A model generated the notes under the pieces. That model had not been told where the DNA came from and did no database searches. It saw nothing but the letters and a program-made list of their open reading frames with translations. A stretch of DNA of 16,858 nt from Candidatus Nomurabacteria bacterium (GTDB lineage: Bacteria > Patescibacteriota > Minisyncoccia > Phycocordibacterales > UBA9973): positions 1 to 16,858 of the forward strand of contig JAHFNF010000008.1 of assembly GCA_023267515.1 (NCBI GenBank), in the 5' to 3' direction. Numbering within the stretch: the stretch's first letter is position 1; every line of letters begins with the position of its first letter. This document shows, piece by piece, positions 12,283 to 16,858 of the stretch. The position numbers were made by a program, and so were the translations under genes.

Positions 12283-13470
12283 TTATATAATAACGCCTCC
12301 ACCCAAAACAAGGCTACCGTCGTAAATGACAGCGGACTGACCCGGAGCGGCTAGAATTGGCCTGTCTAAAACCAGCTCAGCTCTATTTGATTTCAATATT
12401 TTAATCTTGCAAGATGGAAATTCTCCGTGATAACGGATTTGCGCTTGGTATTCTTTATTTTCTGTTGGAATTTCTGAAGTCCAGTTGGTGTTTTTTAACA
12501 CTAAACAAAAATCTTGTTTTGGAGAGTCTTGCGCAGTGCGACTGGCGCGAGCAGAGAAATTTCCTAGCAAGGAAATATTCGTGCTCCCCAAGGCAAGGTT
12601 TTTGTGTTGAGAAACAATTAATATATTCTTTTTTATATCTTTGCCGACAACATAATACGGTTTATCGATAGGGCTTTTTTTTGTAATGGTAAAACCGTGC
12701 CGCTCGCCTAGGGTAAAAAATACAACTCCATCGTGGAATCCAATTTTCTCTCCTTTCTCATTTTGCACTACTCCTTTTTTAGATTTAATGTAGTGCTTTA
12801 AAAATTCTTTAAGATCTACTGCCCCGAGAAAACATATACCCTGACTGTCTTTCTTCTCTGCCACTGGCAGTTTAAATTTCCTAGCCAACACTCGCACCTC
12901 ACTTTTCTTCAAATGTCCCACAGGAAATAAAATTTTAGAAAGTTCTTTTTGTGTTAACGTCCAAAGGAAATAACTTTGATCTTTAGATAGATCAACGCCT
13001 TTCAAAAGCAAAGTCTGTGAAGGAGAATTTTTGACGTGTCGGAGCCCCCGCAGAGAGGGTAAAGCGGAGAAAATTCCCTTCTCAGACTTTGTAATTGCAT
13101 AATGCCCTGTCGCCACATAATCTGCTCCCATAGAAATAGATTTTTTGAAAAAGGCGCCAAATTTTACTTCCCTATTGCACATCACATCCGGGTTCGGCGT
13201 CCTGCCCGCTTTGTATTCAGCAATCATATAATCTGCCACATGCTTCTTATATTCTTTTTCAAGGTCAAAGGTGAGAAATGGAATATCTAAATGTGCGGCC
13301 ACACGCATAGCATCCAGCCGTTCTGCCTCTTCATTGCACTCCAAAAAATCCGGATGCCAAGTCTTCATAAAGACCCCTACCACCTCATATCCTTGCTGTT
13401 TGAGCAACGCAGCCGATACCGAGCTATCCACCCCGCCGGACATACCCACAAATACTATCTTTTTCTTCAT
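12283..13470 (-). CDS. mnmA: tRNA-specific 2-thiouridylase MnmA with two inserted segments
   Basis: 395 residues. MnmA thiolates U34 at position 2 in tRNA-Lys, -Glu and -Gln. The PP-loop SGGVDSS is at 11-17, the catalytic cysteines are C98 in NPDVMCNREVKF and C213 in DSQGICFLG, and ATGHYA and LSKDQSYFLW are conserved. The enzyme is usually about 350-370 residues. The excess comes from two stretches absent in typical MnmA: 134-153 (FSALPSLRGLRHVKNSPSQT), between ATGHYA and the LLKG.D..KDQSYFL motif, and about 304-320 (NFSARASRTAQDSPKQD), before the C-terminal beta domain. Both resemble each other and are palindromic in DNA. All catalytic motifs are intact, so the enzyme is probably active. It follows the exonuclease gene by 10 nt. 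Confidence 0.97.
   Translation of the reverse strand: MKKKIVFVGMSGGVDSSVSAALLKQQGYEVVGVFMKTWHPDFLECNEEAERLDAMRVAAHLDIPFLTFDLEKEYKKHVADYMIAEYKAGRTPNPDVMCNREVKFGAFFKKSISMGADYVATGHYAITKSEKGIFSALPSLRGLRHVKNSPSQTLLLKGVDLSKDQSYFLWTLTQKELSKILFPVGHLKKSEVRVLARKFKLPVAEKKDSQGICFLGAVDLKEFLKHYIKSKKGVVQNEKGEKIGFHDGVVFFTLGERHGFTITKKSPIDKPYYVVGKDIKKNILIVSQHKNLALGSTNISLLGNFSARASRTAQDSPKQDFCLVLKNTNWTSEIPTENKEYQAQIRYHGEFPSCKIKILKSNRAELVLDRPILAAPGQSAVIYDGSLVLGGGVII
12511..12566 (-). repeat. In-frame palindrome-rich insertion in mnmA, copy 2
   Basis: Encodes about residues 303-320 of MnmA. It contains a hairpin, CTTGCGCAGT (12528-12537) with ACTGGCGCGAG (12541-12551) around GCG, with one bulge and one mismatch. 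Its entry (GGAAATTTCTCTGCT) and exit (CTCTCC..AACAAGAT) resemble those of copy 1, and the peptides share FSA...R...SP.Q. Confidence 0.45.
13009..13091 (-). repeat. In-frame palindromic insertion in mnmA, copy 1
   Basis: An imperfect inverted repeat with arms of about 22 bp. CAAAGTCTG at 13009-13017 pairs perfectly with CAGACTTTG at 13083-13091, and GAAGGAGAATTTT (13019-13031) pairs with AAAATTCCCTTC (13070-13081) with one bulged base. The centre is GC-rich. The inner part encodes MnmA residues 134-153, an extra loop compared with usual MnmA. The frame is kept. Confidence 0.65.
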
Positions 13471-13480
13471 TAAATTGAGC

Positions 13481-14038
13481 TTACAAACTCATCAGCTTTT
13501 TGTAAAGCTCGAAGGTGGCGCGAGAGTCTGAGAGAGCAGTATGAGCGTTTTTGTTTTCTATCCCAAAATGCTCGCAGAGATTGCGAAGAGAAAAGCGATC
13601 AATATCCTTATCAGTATGAAGTTTGGCAAAGGCGATAGAAATAGTGTCTAACTTGTGATAATGCATTTTATTTGGAATACCGGTAATGTGAAATGCCTTA
13701 TCAATAAATAAATAATCAAAGGCGACATTATGGCCGACCATTATCATATCTACGGTCTTTTCCGCAAAAATCTTCATCGCCTCCATAAGATTATAGCCAA
13801 ACACCCAGTCCGCCTCGTTATACCCATTCACGCGCAGTGCAACTTTATCAGCATTTTCAATTTTTTCAGGTTTAATTTTTAATTCAAACTCTTCTATCGT
13901 TTCAAATGAGGGTTTATCCCCGCTCCAATCTTGCGAAACCAAAACACAGCCGATAGAGATAATCTCGTGGCGGTCTGGGTCAAGGCCGGTGGATTCAATG
14001 TCCACAAAAGCTAAATTTTGTTTTTTCATTTGGGCCAT
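13481..14038 (-). CDS. DnaQ-like DEDDh 3'-5' exonuclease
   Basis: 185 residues comprising a single exonuclease domain: FVDIESTGLDP (D13, E15), VGHNVAFDYLF (D108) and the closing H166-D171 in NAHTALSDSRAT. These are the five DEDDh positions. It could act as polymerase proofreading subunit (epsilon-like), oligoribonuclease-like or tRNA-trimming enzyme; the sequence does not decide. Unlike the exonuclease at 2411, it has no C-terminal extra domain. It lies 1 nt after the mltG stop and 10 nt before mnmA, thus within an operon. The in-frame ATG at 14029 is an alternative start. Confidence 0.9.
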   Translation of the reverse strand: MAQMKKQNLAFVDIESTGLDPDRHEIISIGCVLVSQDWSGDKPSFETIEEFELKIKPEKIENADKVALRVNGYNEADWVFGYNLMEAMKIFAEKTVDMIMVGHNVAFDYLFIDKAFHITGIPNKMHYHKLDTISIAFAKLHTDKDIDRFSLRNLCEHFGIENKNAHTALSDSRATFELYKKLMSL

Positions 14039-14039
14039 T

Positions 14040-14924
14040 CTATTTCAAATACTTCGCAATATTTATTTTATGCTCAGCAAAAGTTTTTGCATAGTGAATT
14101 GTACCACTCTTGTCGTGAATATAATAAAGATAAGATGAACTAACCGGGTGAATGGCTGCTTTTATCGCTTCCAGTCCTGGATTACAAATGGGACTTTTGG
14201 GCAACCCTTTATTTTTATAAGTCTCCGGCGCAGCGTCAGCCTGCAATGGCATTCCTTTCGCAATCCTATTCCATAATATTCCTGAGATTGTGTTCCGGTC
14301 CGCATCGCCTTTCGCTTCACGTTCAATGATTGAAGCCATCACGATAATATCGCTCTCTGATTTTCCTGATATTAAAATGTCACTCTCCAAGCTTTTTATT
14401 TTTTTTGAAAAATTTTCAGACATTGCTTTTATGACTTGATCCGCATCGGTTGCTGGAAATAAAAAATAGGTATCTGGAAAAAGGTACCCCTCTTTATTGA
14501 TTGTTTTCTGCGCAAAATCCTCTGCGTTAAAATTATGAAGCAATGGTGTCGCCACTTTGGCTATCTCATCTAAGTCATACCCTTCGGGAATAGTGAATTT
14601 TACTAGATCCATACCATACTCCCCAGTGGTTATTCTAAAAGCTAATTCAAAAACCGAAATCTTACTTTTAAAAAGATAATCACCTGGCACCATATGGTGT
14701 TCTCCACCATAAAGAATGGCAAAAGTTTCAAAGGCGACCCTAGAACGAATTATTTTTGAGTCTTTTAAACCTTTGGAGATAGACCGTAAACTTGAACCTT
14801 TTTGAATACTTATGACCTCTCCAGAGGGAAATTCACGCGGTGGTGATAAAAAAAAGTACGCTACACCAAATATTAAAAATAAAATAACCGGAATTATAAA
14901 ACTACGACTCAAAAAAATAGGCAT
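14040..14924 (-). CDS. mltG: Endolytic murein transglycosylase MltG (YceG-like), compact form
   Basis: 294 residues. An N-terminal membrane helix (about 8-26) is followed by a LysM-like region (EVISIQKGSSLRSISKGL) and the YceG domain with FTIPEGYDLDEIA, EGYLFPDTYFL, the catalytic motif ASIIEREA (E201 by alignment with E. coli E218), LWNRIAKGMPLQADA and SPICNPGLEAIKAAIHPVSSSYLYYI. MltG cuts nascent glycan strands at the membrane and limits their length. Between LQADA and YKNKGLP the protein has only 4 residues, whereas typical MltG carries some 20-30 with a SPYNTY-like segment, so this loop seems deleted in frame. It starts 3 nt after the preceding gene. Confidence 0.94.
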   Translation of the reverse strand: MPIFLSRSFIIPVILFLIFGVAYFFLSPPREFPSGEVISIQKGSSLRSISKGLKDSKIIRSRVAFETFAILYGGEHHMVPGDYLFKSKISVFELAFRITTGEYGMDLVKFTIPEGYDLDEIAKVATPLLHNFNAEDFAQKTINKEGYLFPDTYFLFPATDADQVIKAMSENFSKKIKSLESDILISGKSESDIIVMASIIEREAKGDADRNTISGILWNRIAKGMPLQADAAPETYKNKGLPKSPICNPGLEAIKAAIHPVSSSYLYYIHDKSGTIHYAKTFAEHKINIAKYLK

Positions 14925-14927
14925 AGA

Positions 14928-16235
14928 TTATGTAGGTAAATTGGTAGGAGGAGAAGCTTCCTTGGATTCTACCCGTTCCAAACCTGGAACTTTTAGTATC
15001 TGACCTGGGAAGTGCCAAATAGTAGCTAGTTCCTCAGTGTTTAAAATAAAGGTGTCGTGATGGGAAAAATTGGGAAAAAATAATGGTGAGATTGGCCAAG
15101 GTAAAAAGTATGGTTGATGGGAAAATATATGATGTCTCATTGGCACATGAAAAAAAGCCCGTTCCCTGTACTCGTGGAGCATCCTGTTTCTTAAGGTATC
15201 AACCTTTTTTTCCGACATTAAGGCAGTGGCCCATGGATAAGCATCCATTTGAGTGCCATTAAAACGCACGAACTGATTTGAATTGGGCATAGCATATTGA
15301 CGAAAGATCAGGCGGCTATCACGACGTCTATTCTGGCTAAAAATTTCTCTTTTGGCCACGTAGCAAAGCCTGATGCCTGTCTCAAAACCAAGCTTGGTAG
15401 TTTTTAGAGTCATCGCCTCCAATACAGGCTTCAGCCAATCAGGCGCGCGAACTTCATGGGAAAAACCTCCTGTATCTTTTCTCTGACCAACCTTGGTGTA
15501 AGGTTCAGATATTTTTTCCATATCTTTTTGTGATTCTGTTACCCAATCATGGTGCCCAAACCAAGTACCATGAGTATGAAATTTTTTCTCGTGATCCGCG
15601 CGTATGACTATCTGCAACCAAAACTGTTCTCCTTTGCCAATGGAACTGAAAAACTCTATCACAGGAGAGAGCGGGTCAATCTTGTATTCCTCTTTTGGAT
15701 CATCGTCTAACCCAAATTCCACATAAGTTTTTATCGGAAATGCTTCTGGCCTATCCAATTTAAATTCAGCGCCCCATAGATTCCAGTCGCTTCCTTTTTT
15801 AATTTCCGGCACTGCCAAAGTATAGTCTTCCACTTCTTTCACTTGCGCCTGCGGGTACTGAGCGTACATCTGGGTTTCTATCAGACTTTTCAAACGCGAA
15901 GGGCAACGAACATAGAAATGCACTTGCCCATCAATAGAAACAATTTCAAGCGAATACCAAAACCACACCGCTCCTTGCCAATATTCTTCCATCCCCCCTT
16001 TACTGCTCTTGTGGTAAAGAGCGTTTGTAAAAAATAGCTCCATCGCTTTTGGAGACCGAAGCACATCTCTTGGCGGCACGACTTCAAGAATGACCCAAGT
16101 AATGCCAGAGATAAAATTCTGCTGAATGTAATGCACCCAAAAAGTCCAAGCGACATAGAATAAAAGCGCCGTCCCGACGAGAGGTAAAAGTCCTAAAATA
16201 AAATGACCAATAGCTCCTAATATCGAATTAATCAT
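14928..16235 (-). CDS. Membrane protein resembling the N-terminal part of CPR VirB4/TraC-type T4SS ATPases
   Basis: 435 residues. One or two membrane segments (about 5-34) precede a large soluble domain with QGAVWFWYSLEIVSIDGQVHFYVRCPS and QMYAQYPQAQVKEVEDYT, and a C-terminal NTEELATIWHFPG...PGLERVESKEASPP.NLP. From memory, this pattern is the N-terminal half of large CPR proteins that continue into a VirB4/VirD4-like ATPase. Here the protein stops right after the PP.NLP motif and no Walker motif is present; the next gene is mltG. It may be a stand-alone platform of a secretion or pilus system whose ATPase is elsewhere. AAGGA lies directly before the ATG. The name is tentative; the reading frame itself is certain. 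Confidence 0.72.
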   Translation of the reverse strand: MINSILGAIGHFILGLLPLVGTALLFYVAWTFWVHYIQQNFISGITWVILEVVPPRDVLRSPKAMELFFTNALYHKSSKGGMEEYWQGAVWFWYSLEIVSIDGQVHFYVRCPSRLKSLIETQMYAQYPQAQVKEVEDYTLAVPEIKKGSDWNLWGAEFKLDRPEAFPIKTYVEFGLDDDPKEEYKIDPLSPVIEFFSSIGKGEQFWLQIVIRADHEKKFHTHGTWFGHHDWVTESQKDMEKISEPYTKVGQRKDTGGFSHEVRAPDWLKPVLEAMTLKTTKLGFETGIRLCYVAKREIFSQNRRRDSRLIFRQYAMPNSNQFVRFNGTQMDAYPWATALMSEKKVDTLRNRMLHEYRERAFFHVPMRHHIFSHQPYFLPWPISPLFFPNFSHHDTFILNTEELATIWHFPGQILKVPGLERVESKEASPPTNLPT

Positions 16236-16242
16236 TCCTTAT

Positions 16243-16248
16243 ATTGTA
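16243..16248 (-). promoter_or_regulatory. Candidate -10 box before the 435-residue gene
   Basis: TACAAT on the minus strand ends 7 nt before the ATG at 16235, again leaderless spacing. The -35 region is poor, and AAGGA lies just before the ATG, so normal operon translation is also possible. Confidence 0.35.
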
Positions 16249-16273
16249 ATATAAAAAACTACAAAATAAAAGA

Positions 16274-16369
16274 CTAGTGCGAAGTGGAGAAATAGCCTAA
16301 AAGCACCGCCACTATTAGAAGGCCTATAATGATAACGAGAATATGAATTATTCCTCTATTTGTTTTCAT
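16274..16369 (-). CDS. 31-residue single-pass membrane peptide
   Basis: A short ORF: MKTNRGIIHILVIIIGLL followed by further hydrophobic residues and ending GYFSTSH. A basic, polar start of five residues precedes a membrane helix of about 19-20 residues, resembling the beginning of type IV prepilins (basic stretch, Gly, hydrophobic helix) but without Glu at +5. Its ATG overlaps the end of the upstream HTH gene by 14 nt, which fits coupled translation. It precedes the T4SS-like gene by 38 nt. Function unknown. The ORF may be chance, but it fills the only otherwise empty gap in this part. Confidence 0.5.
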   Translation of the reverse strand: MKTNRGIIHILVIIIGLLIVAVLLGYFSTSH

Positions 16370-16858
16370 ACAGCCCGTTTTTATTCTTCTTGAAATACTT
16401 CGGGTTCTGTAAATTTACTAGGATTGTGTTCTTTTTGAAATACCTTTCCTTCATCACACGCTCTACTACCTCTTCCTTTGGAAGTGGTCCATCTTTTTTC
16501 AAGATATCCCGAATAACTTCGCGAGCAATACCGGTCTTGTATCCCCATTCTGCGAGGGCGTACATTCCACGACCGACTAACACAAAGCGGGTGTCTTTAA
16601 TGAGCTCGTTGTGACAAGTGGCATAGTGGGTCTTTTTATGAAATGTGCGGGTAATAGCATCTGCCACTTCGCGGAAATGCATTGGGCTTCCATGCTTCCT
16701 CATAACTAAAAAAGCATAATCTTTTACTCCACGCGTACGTACATTTGGACTGGAAGCTTTGCCCCATTCGCCGAGAGGATTCTTGCCGATTTTTTTTGAT
16801 AGAGAAAGCCAGCGACGAGCGACTTCCTCATTTCTATATTCCTCAGAAACATCCTTTA
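16356..16858 (-). CDS. HARE-HTH-type transcription protein, C-terminal part (cut by window edge)
   Basis: 166 visible residues, open to the right edge. A segment RRWLSLSKKIGKNPLGEWG is followed by RTRGVKDYAFLVMRKHGSPMHFREVADAI, typical of winged-helix HARE-HTH domains, known from RNA polymerase delta and from sigma-like proteins in CPR genomes. After a second winged-helix-like unit (GIAREVIRDILKKDGPLPKEEVVERV) the protein ends at LYENK. I do not place a start at 16703 because the frame continues without a stop through conserved sequence to the edge. It may be the C-terminal region of a sigma-70-like factor; the sigma regions would lie outside the window. It probably acts with RNA polymerase. 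Confidence 0.8.
   Translation of the reverse strand, partial: KDVSEEYRNEEVARRWLSLSKKIGKNPLGEWGKASSPNVRTRGVKDYAFLVMRKHGSPMHFREVADAITRTFHKKTHYATCHNELIKDTRFVLVGRGMYALAEWGYKTGIAREVIRDILKKDGPLPKEEVVERVMKERYFKKNTILVNLQNPKYFKKNKNGLYENK

Noticed and set aside
12414..12671. Plus-strand ORF of 85 codons within mnmA
   Set aside because: It is a shadow of the complete mnmA frame and lacks any supporting signal.
1..16858. CRISPR arrays, insertion sequences, rRNA genes, prophage
   Set aside because: I saw no regularly spaced direct repeats, transposase or integrase motifs, rRNA segments or phage structural genes.

Overview
The window looks like a chromosomal core segment of a Patescibacteria/CPR genome, most likely a Parcubacteria-type lineage. 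The signs are very tight gene packing, AT-rich spacers, the standard code (TGA is used as a stop at mraZ), and reduced versions of universal proteins such as a MurF without its N-terminal domain and a shortened MltG. Several protein types also fit: an HTH transcription protein of HARE type, a VirB4/TraC-like membrane protein and a FtsL-like protein. This placement is from memory of such genomes; no search was run.

Layout from left to right. (1) 1-2372, minus strand: an operon yqeY - dedA family - MYG1 family - obg, with obg cut by the left edge. (2) 2411-3124, plus: a DnaQ/ExoX-like exonuclease, divergent from yqeY across only 38 bp. (3) 3177-3839, minus: an unrecognised single gene with its own strong promoter, a palindrome inside the promoter, a leader that can fold into a long hairpin and encode an 18-residue peptide, and a terminator. 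(4) 3879-5431, plus: rmuC, tRNA-Glu(CTC) and a small secreted protein. (5) 5428-10149, minus: a compact dcw-type cell wall and division operon, mraZ - rsmH - ftsL-like - ftsI - murF, behind a promoter flanked by four phased MraZ-type boxes. (6) 10244-16235, minus: a 435-residue VirB4/TraC-N-like membrane protein - mltG - DnaQ-like exonuclease - mnmA - greA - lysS, closed by an intrinsic terminator, with a separate promoter before greA. (7) 16274-16858, minus: a 31-residue membrane peptide and the C-terminal part of an HTH protein cut by the right edge.

How the genes work together. The dcw operon supplies division-septum peptidoglycan synthesis: FtsI transpeptidase, FtsL-like scaffold and MurF precursor ligase, with RsmH and the MraZ regulator. 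MltG cuts nascent glycan. Obg, RsmH, MnmA, LysRS, tRNA-Glu and GreA serve ribosome biogenesis, decoding and transcription. RmuC and two DEDDh exonucleases handle DNA ends or RNA.

The most interesting signals are: two related in-frame palindromic insertions inside mnmA; the operator/leader-peptide/hairpin arrangement of the unknown gene at 3177-3707; a recurring promoter layout that puts the -10 box 6-9 nt before the start codon, implying leaderless mRNAs; and a Met at the place of the class II motif 3 arginine in LysRS.
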